Shown: piece after piece, positions 15,913 to 25,006 of the stretch
Layout of the letters: each line of letters opens with the position of its first letter
How positions within the stretch are numbered: the first letter of the stretch is position 1
Origin: Auritidibacter ignavus
GTDB lineage: Bacteria; Actinomycetota; Actinomycetes; Actinomycetales; Micrococcaceae
NCBI RefSeq assembly: GCF_003703835.1
Contig: NZ_RDQR01000012.1
Location: 1 to 64,000 of the forward strand
Length of the DNA: 64,000 nt
Direction of reading: 5' to 3'
Made by a program: the position numbers and the translations under genes
The notes under the pieces: model-generated
Database searches by the model: none
What the model was told of the DNA's origin: nothing
Seen by the model: only the letters and a program-made list of their open reading frames with translations

Positions 15913-16616
15913 CAGCTTCCACCACACCACAGCAACTCATCGCCGAGCAGATCTCGGTGCACTATCCCAACGGGTACCAAGCCATCACCGAGGCCAGCTT
16001 CCAGGTTCACGCCGGCACCATCCTGGTCCTGTTAGGACCCTCGGGGTCGGGAAAGTCTTCGCTGTTACGTGGCATTGCCGGACTGGAGCGGATCAGCTCC
16101 GGCACCCTGCGTTTTGGCGACCGCATCTTGGCCGGGCCAGGCCAACATGTTCCGGCACACCGGCGCGGCATCGGCATGGTATTCCAGTCCGCCCAACTAT
16201 TCCCGCACCGCTCTGTGGCCGGCAATATTTCCTATGGCCTCGAAGTGGAACATCTCCCCCGGTCGCAACGCCGGGCCCGGGTGGAGCGTCTGCTGCAGCT
16301 GGTGAACCTGCCCGGTTTTGGTCGTCGCAACGTCGCCACACTCTCGGGTGGTCAGGCCCAGCGCGTGGCCTTGGCTCGTTCCTTGGCGGTAGAACCGGCG
16401 GTGATGCTACTTGACGAGCCACTCTCGGCGTTAGATACCGAGCTACGCTCACGATTGGCCGACGATATTCGGCAGATCCTCACCGAGGCCGAGATTGCCG
16501 GAGTCTATGTCACCCACGACCATGCAGAAGCCCGGATGGTCGCCGATCAGGTGGCGTTGATCGACCAGGGACGTCTGCAACGCGTGGGCACGGTCACCGA
16601 AGTGTTAGGCGCTTAG
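15909..16616 (+). CDS. thiQ: Thiamine ABC transporter ATP-binding protein
   Basis: This ABC ATPase of 235 residues energises the ThiP permease. Walker A is GPSGSGKSS near residue 42, the signature is LSGGQAQRVALARSL, Walker B is VMLLDEPLSALD, and the switch histidine is in VTHDHAEA. GTG 15909 overlaps the thiP stop by four bases. The stop codon overlaps that of the convergent DUF2625 gene by four bases, leaving no room for a terminator between them. Confidence 0.9.
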   Translation: MTASTTPQQLIAEQISVHYPNGYQAITEASFQVHAGTILVLLGPSGSGKSSLLRGIAGLERISSGTLRFGDRILAGPGQHVPAHRRGIGMVFQSAQLFPHRSVAGNISYGLEVEHLPRSQRRARVERLLQLVNLPGFGRRNVATLSGGQAQRVALARSLAVEPAVMLLDEPLSALDTELRSRLADDIRQILTEAEIAGVYVTHDHAEARMVADQVALIDQGRLQRVGTVTEVLGA

Positions 16617-17326
16617 TGTTCGCGGTGCGGTGCCGGTAGCTGGGAGCGGGCTGCCACAAATTCGGTGGCCCAGAGGTCTTCGAGCTCGACGGTTTCGCGT
16701 TGTAGCGTGTTGATGTCAACGCCCTCGCTCTGGTGCAGTGGCGGGTCGAAGCGGATACCTTCGGTCATATCCAAAGTCCGGACCTGCTGGAGGTGATCTT
16801 CCCAGCGCAGATCTTCATACAGTTCCTCGTAACCGGAGCTGAAGACCCAGTTCAAGAATCCGGCGTAATCCGGGGCTAACGGGCCCCAGTTCAACCGCAC
16901 CGGGTCGAAATAGCAAATATAGCCGGTGCTAATGCCCAGTCCGCCACCATCGATGGCATAAATACCGCCGATGACGTCCACCGCGATGGTCATATACAGT
17001 GGTCGGCCATTGTGTCGCGGAGTCCAGACGGTCAGATCGGGGAGCTCATCGTTTCCCGACCCGAGGATGCGCAACCACCCGCCATCGATCAACAAGCCGG
17101 CGGTGTGGGTCAGCAGTGCTCCCATGTGTGAAACCTCGGAGACACCCAGCTCGTTGAGCACCTGACGTGCCCGGGCGGGATCAGCTTCGACCCGGTGGAC
17201 GCGTTCGCTCTGTTCACTGAGCAATTCGTCAATAGCCGGCCAGGTGTCACTGAATTCGGGGATGGTTAGCGAGCGCTTATGGCGCTGGGGCCCACGGGAT
17301 TTCTTTTGACGCCGAAAAAAGATCAT
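16613..17326 (-). CDS. DUF2625-family protein
   Basis: A soluble protein of 237 residues with a basic N terminus. Conserved pieces typical of DUF2625 are visible: LTHTAGLLIDGGWLRILGSG, DVIGGIYAIDGGGLG, YFDPVRLNWGPL and YAGFLNWVFSSG. The family is found in varied bacteria and has no established function. The gene lies 44 bases after the MhuD-like monooxygenase on the same strand, so the two may be co-transcribed. It ends tail to tail with thiQ. Confidence 0.85.
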   Translation of the reverse strand: MIFFRRQKKSRGPQRHKRSLTIPEFSDTWPAIDELLSEQSERVHRVEADPARARQVLNELGVSEVSHMGALLTHTAGLLIDGGWLRILGSGNDELPDLTVWTPRHNGRPLYMTIAVDVIGGIYAIDGGGLGISTGYICYFDPVRLNWGPLAPDYAGFLNWVFSSGYEELYEDLRWEDHLQQVRTLDMTEGIRFDPPLHQSEGVDINTLQRETVELEDLWATEFVAARSQLPAPHREH

Positions 17327-17370
17327 GGTCTCATCCTGTGTGGTGTCGAACAGAGGGTGACGGAAGCCGA

Positions 17371-17673
17371 CTAGTTGAGGTTTTCTTCGTCCTCGACCAC
17401 ATCGAAGCCCAGGATATCGACGGAGAATCCGCGTTCTTCATCCTCGTCATGGGCGTGTTCGTCGCGGGATTCGGCCCACTTTTTGTAGCTGTTCTGCGAA
17501 TCCCACCGGGTGACGACGAAGTACCGGGTTTCACCCACCACCGGGCGGAGTACTTCGAAGCCTTGAAATCCCTCGAAGGTATCAACGGCCCGCTTGCGGT
17601 TCGCGAAGCGACGCTCAACCTCATTATGGGCACCATCAGGAACCGTCAGCGCAGTGATATTGACGAAAGTCAT
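17371..17673 (-). CDS. MhuD-like haem-degrading monooxygenase (ABM fold)
   Basis: A small ferredoxin-like alpha+beta barrel protein of about 100 residues. It matches the mycobacterial MhuD pattern closely: an N-terminal Asn in FVNITALTVP, RFANRKRAVD, GFQGFEVLRPV, RYFVVTRWDS, then a conserved Trp in KKWAES and a His in EHAHDEDE. In MhuD the Asn, Trp and His bind and shape the haem pocket, so haem breakdown for iron release is likely. ATG 17673 fits the GAGGAGGA site better than ATG 17682. The acidic end is longer than usual. A general antibiotic-biosynthesis-type monooxygenase remains possible. Confidence 0.8.
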   Translation of the reverse strand: MTFVNITALTVPDGAHNEVERRFANRKRAVDTFEGFQGFEVLRPVVGETRYFVVTRWDSQNSYKKWAESRDEHAHDEDEERGFSVDILGFDVVEDEENLN

Positions 17674-17727
17674 GTCGGTCATTCCTCCTCATACCGGGAC
17701 GAAGTCTGCCCCGAGTATTCTACCGGT

Positions 17728-17907
17728 TCAAGTGTAGACCTTTTCGAGGTCTTTCACGGCGTCTTTGTACGTTCGCTCTATCGAAGCCGAACCCTGGGGA
17801 TGAGGTGGTCCGGGCCGGTAGCTGTCGGTTGCGGGCGGTCCACGTTGCACGATCGCCGGGACCAAGCCGATCAGTACTTGCGGACCAACGCGGAGCGTGA
17901 GTCGCCA
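17728..17907 (-). CDS. Possible small membrane protein of about 60 residues
   Basis: In the 280-base gap between the helicase and the monooxygenase, one minus frame gives MWRLTLRVGPQVLIGLVPAI with a hydrophobic start, a Pro/Gly-rich middle, and a charged amphipathic end (ERTYKDAVKDLEKVYT). The last part looks like real coding sequence, but no clear ribosome site precedes ATG 17907. The frame extends upstream into the helicase's 3' end. It may be a small gene or a remnant. Confidence 0.3.
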   Translation of the reverse strand, partial: WRLTLRVGPQVLIGLVPAIVQRGPPATDSYRPGPPHPQGSASIERTYKDAVKDLEKVYT

Positions 17908-17962
17908 CATCACCGCCACGGTGGTCAGGTTCCCCACCGTGTGTGCCGGCACCTCAGTGGTG

Positions 17963-20900
17963 CTATGGATCCGTGGGCTCAGCGGACTCAGTGGAGGCAC
18001 CGGCATCGAAGAGAGCCAGAATATCCTCGGCACCGAGCGAGGAGGAGAACGCGGTATCGTCTTCGGTCAGTGAGGAGAAGAGTTCGGCTTTGGCCCGCTG
18101 GAGCTCGACGACTTTTTCTTCAATGGTGCCTTCAGCGACCATCCGGTAGACCATAACCCGTCGGTCTTGACCGATCCGGTGGGTGCGATCCACGGCTTGG
18201 GCTTCGGCGGCGGGGTTCCACCACGGGTCGAGGAGGAACACGTAGTCGGCTTCGGTCAGGGTGAGTCCGAATCCACCGGCTTTGAGTGAGATCAAAAAGA
18301 CCGGGATGTCTCCGGCCCGGAACTGCTCGATCACCGCTGACCGGTTTCGGGTGGCTCCGTCGAGGTAGCTGTGGGCAATGTCGTGTTTGGTTAGTGTCTC
18401 AGCCACCCGATGCAAAAAGGAGGTGAACTGGCTGAAGACGATCACGCGGTGACCGTCAGCGACCAGTAGCTGCAGTCGTTGCATCAGGTCGGTGAGTTTC
18501 GAGGACTCCACGTCCCGGTACTCTTCGTCGACGATCTGCGGGTCGAGGGCGAGCATGCGCAACAGCGTCAGCGAGCGGAAGACGTTCATCCGGTTGGAGT
18601 CGAAGTCCTGAATGAGGTGCAGGACCTTTTGCCGTTCCCGTTGTAGCACCCGGTCGTAGAGGCGACGATGCTCCGGATTGAGTCGGACGGTGATGGTTTG
18701 TTCTTGTTTTTCGGGTAGCTCTTGGGCGACCACGTCCTTGGTACGACGCAACATAATCGGTTTGATGCGCTGTCGTAGCCGGTTCATACGTTCGGCAGCT
18801 TTGCCACGGATCTCGGCGTCTTCTCCCGAGGCACGCTGTTCGGCAGAAATGCGTTGGCCGGCTTCGATGGGTTTTTGGTAGGTGTCGCGGAAGGTGGCGT
18901 AGGACCCGAACAGTCCTGGGACGGTGAGGTTGAGGATCGACCACAAGTCCGAGAGCGCATTCTCCATTGGGGTGCCGGTGATGGCCAGCCAGAAGGGGGC
19001 CTGGAAAGAGCGGATGGCTTTGTGGGCCTTGGTGCGGTGATTTTTGACGAACTGTGCTTCGTCGAGGATGATTCCACCCCAGGTGTGTTCGGCGAAACGG
19101 TCGGCATCCAGACGCGCAATGGCGTACGAGGTCACCACCAGGTCGGAGTCTTCAACGACTCGGGAGACATCGGTTCTCAAGCGTGCGGAGCTGGTGTCGA
19201 GTACGGTGACGTTCAGGTGGGGGACGAACCGTTCCGCCTCGGATTTCCACACACCCACCACCGAGGAGGGGGCGATGACTAAGAATGGCCCCTCGGGGTT
19301 GCCGGTGGTGTCCTGGCGGGCAGTGGTGCGGGCATAGTCGACCAGGGCCAGGGTCTGCAGGGTTTTGCCCAGGCCCATATCATCGGCGAGGATGCCGCCG
19401 AGTTTCAGATGCCACAGTTGCACCAGCCACCGGAAGCCTTGCACCTGGTAGTCGCGTAATTCGGCGTTGACGGTCTCGGGAACCTCGGCCGGGGGTAGGT
19501 CAGCAACGCCACGTAGCGAGTCTAGTTGGTTCATCCAGGCGCTGACTCGCGGGTCCACTTCCCACCGGGTGGCGATTTCTTCCGCATAGGAGAGCACTTC
19601 GGGTTCGAAGCGGGACACCGTGGGGGCCTCGGGGTCCCATTCGTGCAGTTCGGTGGCCTCAGCGATCAGCCGGCGTAGTTCGTCGAAGGCCGAGTGGTCC
19701 AAGGTGAAGTAGGTCTTGTCTGGCAATAGCACCGAATTTTCTCCACGCACCAGGGCCGAGAAGACATCGGTAAAGGGCACCGTGGTCTCGCCAACGGTGA
19801 TTTGAAATCCCAGGTCGAACCAGTCGCGTTGGGCTGAGGGGGTGGCCGAAATGGTAATCGAGGGTTCCCCGTCGAGCTGTTCGTAGTCTGGCTTATCCCC
19901 CATCTCGGTGACCTGGATATAGTCCATGTCGTGGAGTTGGGGCAGAATTTGGTCGATGAAGATCGCTGCGGTGGCCCCGGTGTAGACGAAGCTCCCCCGG
20001 TCGGCATCGGGCCAATACTCTCGGGCGGCGGTGAGCACCTGGGCCATGTGCTCGGTCTGGTCCTGCGTGCCCTGATAGGACCACCGGGCACTGACACGCA
20101 CCGTGTCACGCTGCCGTGACGTCGTGGTGCCGGATTCGGCGTTGATCGCAACTCGCAGATCCAAGACCGCCGGGGGGATTTCGGGCAGGTCCACCGAGTG
20201 GTCGGCTGACCCGATCGACAGCACCCGGTTCAGGCCCGGATAGTAATTGTCGAAAAACTCGGGGACATCGGCGGCTGGAACGGTGATGTTCTCGTTCTGA
20301 TCCAGCAGTTCTAACAATTGAGATTCTAGCGGCTGGGAGCTGGGAATGATCCGAAGCCCGATGCTTGGCTCAGCGGCCTGATGGGCTCGGGCCTGGTAGA
20401 AACCGATGGAGCCAATCGCCCCGTCAAGGGATTCACTGTGCTGGTCCACCAGCGCCTTGATGCCGATGCGCATCCCGGACTCTTCTCCCAGGTCCGCATC
20501 CAGGGCCTGTAAGTCGACGTAGGGCTCGCCCTCGGAGCATAATTCCACCTCAGAGCAGCCAGCGTAGGCGATCAGCGGGATCTGTGCTTCTAACACCGAG
20601 CGCAACAGGTCCCAGATCTGCGGGGAGGACACCAAGGACAGGTTGATCAAATCCTGAGAGCCCAGCACCGAGACGCTGGAGTTATACAGTTGCACCAGCC
20701 GGTGCAGGGCCAGGGCTTGTTCGGGCCAGTACTTATTGGACGAGACCGGCACCCGGTGTTCGAAGGTGGTCCAATTTAGCCCGCCTTTAATCCACCGTCC
20801 ACGGGTGCCTTTGCGCAATGGTCGCAACCGGATGGATAACGCCCGGCCGGCGGTCACATCCTGGGGCCGAGCGGTCTCCCAGCGCACCATATAGCGTCGT

Positions 20901-21505
20901 GCCCACGAGCCGGCTCCCCCGGTGTGAGCGGCGAATAATTCTACCCCAAGACCGACCTCCGTGTAGTCTTCCTCGGGCTGTTCTCGAGGCAGCAGGACAC
21001 CCAGCGCGTGTCGCCAATCGGGTCCGGAGTGCACCGTGGTTTCGGTCTGTTCGTCGGCATCGGCGTCCTGAAAGAGATCAGATTCCGGCGACGGGGCCAG
21101 ATCGGCCGGGTCCATGTGTTCTTCGAAGAGCATTTCGGCTTCTTCGGTATTGGCTTCCCGTCCCAACACCGCTTCGGCGGCTTTGATCGAGCAGGTGAAC
21201 GCCACCGCCGCCCCATGCTTGCAGAAGCTACCGATCGGGCAGGTGCACACCGCGTCGATGACCTGGTACTGCTCGCTGTCTTCGGAAACTTGCAAGGCCA
21301 GGCGGGTGTGATATTTGCGGGTCCCTTCAACCTTGGCCGAGCACACCAAGATTCGTTCGTCGTGCCAGCGCTGGGTGAAGGTCAGCACACGGTGCTCATT
21401 GGCGTACTCTTGGCCACGCTCGGCCATGGTCTCGCCAAAGCTACCGTAGATTTCCTCCACGGCAATGTAGGGTGCAGTCGGTGTAGACCCCGCGGTTGCG
21501 GTCAC
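17963..21505 (-). CDS. SWIM zinc-finger SNF2-family helicase
   Basis: A 1180-residue DNA-dependent ATPase. A SWIM-type zinc motif C-T-C-x5-C-K-H lies at residues 87-97. A long middle region resembles the bacterial SNF2-associated domain. The SNF2 motor follows: LADDMGLGKT near 708, VVTSYAIARL, DEAQ near 813, AITGTPMENALSDLWSI, and the C-terminal helicase lobe with VFSQFTSFL and THRIGQDRRVMVYR near 1111. Such proteins remodel DNA-protein complexes and are linked to repair or transcription recycling. GTG 21505 overlaps the HMG-CoA synthase stop by four bases, so it sits at the end of the mevalonate operon. Its role there is not evident. Confidence 0.92.
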   Translation of the reverse strand: MTATAGSTPTAPYIAVEEIYGSFGETMAERGQEYANEHRVLTFTQRWHDERILVCSAKVEGTRKYHTRLALQVSEDSEQYQVIDAVCTCPIGSFCKHGAAVAFTCSIKAAEAVLGREANTEEAEMLFEEHMDPADLAPSPESDLFQDADADEQTETTVHSGPDWRHALGVLLPREQPEEDYTEVGLGVELFAAHTGGAGSWARRYMVRWETARPQDVTAGRALSIRLRPLRKGTRGRWIKGGLNWTTFEHRVPVSSNKYWPEQALALHRLVQLYNSSVSVLGSQDLINLSLVSSPQIWDLLRSVLEAQIPLIAYAGCSEVELCSEGEPYVDLQALDADLGEESGMRIGIKALVDQHSESLDGAIGSIGFYQARAHQAAEPSIGLRIIPSSQPLESQLLELLDQNENITVPAADVPEFFDNYYPGLNRVLSIGSADHSVDLPEIPPAVLDLRVAINAESGTTTSRQRDTVRVSARWSYQGTQDQTEHMAQVLTAAREYWPDADRGSFVYTGATAAIFIDQILPQLHDMDYIQVTEMGDKPDYEQLDGEPSITISATPSAQRDWFDLGFQITVGETTVPFTDVFSALVRGENSVLLPDKTYFTLDHSAFDELRRLIAEATELHEWDPEAPTVSRFEPEVLSYAEEIATRWEVDPRVSAWMNQLDSLRGVADLPPAEVPETVNAELRDYQVQGFRWLVQLWHLKLGGILADDMGLGKTLQTLALVDYARTTARQDTTGNPEGPFLVIAPSSVVGVWKSEAERFVPHLNVTVLDTSSARLRTDVSRVVEDSDLVVTSYAIARLDADRFAEHTWGGIILDEAQFVKNHRTKAHKAIRSFQAPFWLAITGTPMENALSDLWSILNLTVPGLFGSYATFRDTYQKPIEAGQRISAEQRASGEDAEIRGKAAERMNRLRQRIKPIMLRRTKDVVAQELPEKQEQTITVRLNPEHRRLYDRVLQRERQKVLHLIQDFDSNRMNVFRSLTLLRMLALDPQIVDEEYRDVESSKLTDLMQRLQLLVADGHRVIVFSQFTSFLHRVAETLTKHDIAHSYLDGATRNRSAVIEQFRAGDIPVFLISLKAGGFGLTLTEADYVFLLDPWWNPAAEAQAVDRTHRIGQDRRVMVYRMVAEGTIEEKVVELQRAKAELFSSLTEDDTAFSSSLGAEDILALFDAGASTESAEPTDP

Positions 21506-22677
21506 GAGGGTAGCAATCCTGTCTCGTATTGTCGGACGTGGTCGGTCACCCCGGCGAACCGGAAGCCGGTGGCGGTATCAGTCGGGGTGGTGTAATTATC
21601 CGAGTCCAACCGGTGGCTGTGGTGCAACTGGCGGTACTGCTCGACGCTGAGCGTCTTTCGCGCGTTCAGATCTGCCTGGAGGTGCTCCAGGTAGTCCAGG
21701 TGCTCGGTATAGCGGGGCTGGACCACACCGGTGAAGAATTCAGCGACCGAGCCGGACCCGTAAGAGAAGAAGCCCAGCCGTTTGCGAGCCAGCTCAGCGT
21801 TATTCGTCAGCTGGGCGGCCAGGGCGAAGTACAGGCTGGCGGTGTAACTATTGCCCAGCTGGCGGTTGACGCTCATGGATTCCTCGATCAGCGCGTCATC
21901 GAGCTCCACGCCGAGGTGTTGGCCCAGGTGACGGTGGGCTTTCCGGGCCATCTTGGTGAAGGGTTGGTGATGCAAGAACCGGTCGATGTCCTCCAGGTCG
22001 AGTCCCGGTGCCCGACGCATCGCGTCATCGTAGGCTCCGGCGGTGGCATCCAGATAGGCGTCTAAGGACAGGTGGCCGTTAACGTAAGGGGTCGAGGAGT
22101 CGGTGGGCCGCCAGAAGTCGTTAACGTCGGCGGTGTAAAACCCGGTGACCGGTTCCAGTGCAACCAGGTGTGGTTCGGCCGAAACCAACATAGCCACCGC
22201 ACCGGCACCCTGGGTGGGTTCTCCGGGGGTGTCCAGCGCGTAGCGGGCAATATCGGAAGCGATCACTAACACCTGTTCTTGCGGAAACCGGGTAATGTGC
22301 CCGACCGCGAGCTGCAGTGCCGCGGTGGCAGAATAGCAGGCCTGTTTCAGCTCCACGGTGCGCACGTTCGGTGCCAGGCCGAGTAACTGGTGGACAAAGA
22401 CTCCGGCCGATTTGGACTGGTCCACTCCGGTTTCGGTGGCGAAGTACAACTGGGTAATTTTGTGCTCGGGGTGCCGGGCCACCAGCCGGGAGGCGGCGGT
22501 GGCGGCCAGGGTGACGATATCTTCATCGGCGCCGGGCACCGAGAAGCAGTCTTGTCCCAATCCCAGGTGATATTTCGCCGGATCGGTGCCCTGATAGTCA
22601 GCCAGATCATCAAGCGAGAGCACATAGCCGGTGGTGGCCACATCGAGATCGGTTAGGCCAATGCTGTACTGGGTCAT
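21502..22677 (-). CDS. mvaS: Hydroxymethylglutaryl-CoA synthase
   Basis: Condenses acetyl-CoA with acetoacetyl-CoA to HMG-CoA in the mevalonate route to isoprenoids. It has 391 residues with the thiolase fold of bacterial HMG-CoA synthases. The catalytic Glu is in the TETG stretch (E82), Cys114 is the acylated residue in ELKQACYSATAAL, and the His lies in FLHHQPFTKM near residue 235. The C-terminal FFSYGSGSVAEFF is characteristic. It follows the HMG-CoA reductase gene after 77 bases with its own AAGAAGGGG ribosome site and is coupled to the helicase gene by a GTGA overlap. Confidence 0.95.
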   Translation of the reverse strand: MTQYSIGLTDLDVATTGYVLSLDDLADYQGTDPAKYHLGLGQDCFSVPGADEDIVTLAATAASRLVARHPEHKITQLYFATETGVDQSKSAGVFVHQLLGLAPNVRTVELKQACYSATAALQLAVGHITRFPQEQVLVIASDIARYALDTPGEPTQGAGAVAMLVSAEPHLVALEPVTGFYTADVNDFWRPTDSSTPYVNGHLSLDAYLDATAGAYDDAMRRAPGLDLEDIDRFLHHQPFTKMARKAHRHLGQHLGVELDDALIEESMSVNRQLGNSYTASLYFALAAQLTNNAELARKRLGFFSYGSGSVAEFFTGVVQPRYTEHLDYLEHLQADLNARKTLSVEQYRQLHHSHRLDSDNYTTPTDTATGFRFAGVTDHVRQYETGLLPS

Positions 22678-22754
22678 GCGCTAGTTCTACCCCTTCTTGC
22701 CCGCTTTTTCGCCCCCGCTGGGCGTCTCAGCCGTTTGTCTGCAGTCTGTCTAGT

Positions 22755-23849
22755 CTAGCGCTGTTGCTGGTTGCGTTCGAATGCTCGGTGTGTGTTCATC
22801 AGCTCACCGGGGTTGGTTTGAGCTGCCAGCAAGGACAATTCACCGCACCACACGCTGGCGGCGATCAACCCGGCCAGCCGGCGGGAGTTCTCGCCGATCT
22901 CGCGGTGTTCGTTCAGCCCCATCCGTGCCATGGCTTGTTGCACGTGGGGCAGGTGCTTGCCGTTACCCACCGTGCCGACGATCAGGTGAGGCAGACTCAC
23001 CGAGAAGTACAGGTCGCCGTCGCGGTTTTCTGCATAGGCGAAGCCCTGGGAGCCTTCGACAATATTGGCCGCGTCCTGGCCGGTAGCAAGATAGAAGGCC
23101 AAGAGCATGTTGGCAAAGTGAGCATTCGCCGATCGGATCGCTCCGGCGATGGTGGAACCCACATAGTTTTTCTGCACGACCAACTGGGTGAGCTGCTCGG
23201 CGGTGGTGCGCAGATTCTTCTCCACCACGTCGCGGTCGATGACCATCTCCACGGTGACCGAGATTCCGCGACCAAGCACACCGTTGACCGCGGTGGCTTT
23301 TTTATCGGTGCAGAAATTTCCTGACACCGACCCGTATCCCAGCCCCAGGTCCCAGCTGAGGATCTCCGACAGCACCGCATCAGAGGCGGCGGTGACCATA
23401 TTGTGTCCGGAGGCGTCCCCGGTGGTGTAGGCCAGTCGCACAAACAGCAAATTACCGACAATCTCGGGATGAATCTCGATGAGTTTGGCGTAGCGGGATC
23501 CGGCGGTGACCAGCTCGTTGAGGCGCTGGTGGCGGGCGTCGATAACCTCGGCCGCTCGTTGAGCGGTGCGCGCTGAATCGGCGGTGAGCAGAATCGAGCG
23601 GGTCATCCGCTGGTCATGCACTGTCGCCTGCAAGCCGGTCTCGTGGAGCCGGGAGATCTTCGCCCCACGCCCCACGGAGGGCCACAACGGGGTTTCGTAG
23701 GTCGCTAGTGGAATGTCGATCATTTCGGTGGTGGTGAAGCCATCACCACCGATCCGTATCGGGCCTACCCAGCGGGTCGGCACCCCGGTGGGAAATTCCT
23801 GAGAGTAGGTGCTGGTACCCGGATCGCGCAGTGGGCTGTCGGTGGTCAT
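22755..23849 (-). CDS. mvaA: Hydroxymethylglutaryl-CoA reductase
   Basis: Reduces HMG-CoA to mevalonate. It has 364 residues and resembles the short Streptomyces mevalonate-cluster reductase. Catalytic signatures are YETPLWPSVGRGAKISRL (Glu52), TTGDASGHNMVT (Asp145), NFCTDKKATAVNGVLGRG (Lys183/184), and GTVGNGKHLP with CGELSLLAAQ and a C-terminal His. The frame continues upstream, but ATG 23849 has a GGAGA site, overlaps the isomerase stop (ATGA), and gives the family length. Cofactor preference (NADPH expected) is inferred from the class. Confidence 0.95.
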   Translation of the reverse strand: MTTDSPLRDPGTSTYSQEFPTGVPTRWVGPIRIGGDGFTTTEMIDIPLATYETPLWPSVGRGAKISRLHETGLQATVHDQRMTRSILLTADSARTAQRAAEVIDARHQRLNELVTAGSRYAKLIEIHPEIVGNLLFVRLAYTTGDASGHNMVTAASDAVLSEILSWDLGLGYGSVSGNFCTDKKATAVNGVLGRGISVTVEMVIDRDVVEKNLRTTAEQLTQLVVQKNYVGSTIAGAIRSANAHFANMLLAFYLATGQDAANIVEGSQGFAYAENRDGDLYFSVSLPHLIVGTVGNGKHLPHVQQAMARMGLNEHREIGENSRRLAGLIAASVWCGELSLLAAQTNPGELMNTHRAFERNQQQR

Positions 23850-25006
23850 CGGGTCTCCTTCCCAGAACGATTGGCCAGCTGAGCCAGGTCGACCCCGCGG
23901 GCCAGGGCAAATTCGCGCACAGGCCCATGCAGGATCACATCGGTGTACTGCAACTCCTCGACGGTGTGCGCACCCAACAGCACCATCAGCTGGCGGATGC
24001 GGGTGAGCCAGATGCGGATCACCTCGGTGAGAGTTTCCGCACCGTGGTGTCTGGCGATGGTCAAAAACGCTCCGGCTACCCCCACCGCACGGGCGCCTAG
24101 TGCCAGGGCTCGCACCACGTCCAGCGGGTGGCGCACTCCGCCGGAGGCCAGCACCTGGAGTTCGCAGTGATGGTGCTCGGCGAGCGTGTGTGGGCTGGAG
24201 AGGATACCGGCGGCGTGGGCATCGAGCAGGCACCGGGCTGCCGAGGAGCCCAGCTGGGTGATCCACTCCCAGTTGCCAGCCTGGGCAATCGGGTCCTCTC
24301 CGCTCGCGCGACGGTCGTTTTCAATGCGGGCGAAGTTCGTGCCTCCAGCACCGGCCACGTCGGCAATGGTCACCCCAATATCGCGCAGTTGGCCCAGGGT
24401 GCGGGCACTGAGTCCGAAACCGACCTCTTTGATGATCACCGGTACCCCATCGGGTTCCAGGGCGCGCACGATGTCTTCTAACAGTCCCAGCCAGTTGCTG
24501 AAGTCTCGCGAGCCTTCGACCATCACGGTTTCTTGGATGGCGTTGAGGTGAACTTGTAGCGCGTCGGCATCGAGCAGGTCCACCGCCCGGTGAGCATCTT
24601 CCACGCTGCGTCCGGCACCGATATTGGCCCAGATCAGCCCGTCCGGGTTCTCTTCGCGAATCACGCGAAAGGAGTCAGCGGTACTGGGCTCATCCAGCCC
24701 GATACCCACCGACCCGGAGGCCATCGGGATTCCGGTAGCCGCTGCTGCTTGAGCCAGGGCCCGGTTGATCTCCCGGGCCTGTTCGGTGCCTCCGGTCATG
24801 CCGTTGATGTACAGCGGGGCGACCAGTTGCCAGGGTCCCAGGGTAGCGTGGGTGGTCGTGGTCTCGGGGCTGATGCCGGCCAGGGCGTGGTGGAGGATTT
24901 CGACCCGGTCGTAGTCGGTGACCACAGGGTGGTCGGCCAGCTGGTGCTGTTGGGCCTCGGCCAAGCGAATATGGTCGTCTTTGCGCGATGCTGCCGTGGA
25001 GTTCAC
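23846..25006 (-). CDS. fni: Type 2 isopentenyl-diphosphate delta-isomerase (FMN-dependent)
   Basis: Interconverts isopentenyl and dimethylallyl diphosphate using reduced FMN. It has 386 residues with a TIM barrel. Visible signatures are RKDDHIRLA at the N terminus, YINGMTGGTE, MASGSVGIGLD, HLNAIQETVMVEGSRDF (the catalytic Gln region), IIKEVGFGLS, and AGAGGTNFARIEN for the flavin phosphate. GTG 25006 overlaps the phosphomevalonate kinase stop by four bases, and its own stop overlaps mvaA. Its presence in the operon completes the pathway to both C5 building blocks. Confidence 0.95.
   Translation of the reverse strand: MNSTAASRKDDHIRLAEAQQHQLADHPVVTDYDRVEILHHALAGISPETTTTHATLGPWQLVAPLYINGMTGGTEQAREINRALAQAAAATGIPMASGSVGIGLDEPSTADSFRVIREENPDGLIWANIGAGRSVEDAHRAVDLLDADALQVHLNAIQETVMVEGSRDFSNWLGLLEDIVRALEPDGVPVIIKEVGFGLSARTLGQLRDIGVTIADVAGAGGTNFARIENDRRASGEDPIAQAGNWEWITQLGSSAARCLLDAHAAGILSSPHTLAEHHHCELQVLASGGVRHPLDVVRALALGARAVGVAGAFLTIARHHGAETLTEVIRIWLTRIRQLMVLLGAHTVEELQYTDVILHGPVREFALARGVDLAQLANRSGKETR

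Noticed and set aside
23850-24266. N-terminal extension of HMG-CoA reductase by 139 codons
   Set aside because: The extension is the shadow of the isomerase gene; ATG 23849 has a ribosome site and matches the family length.
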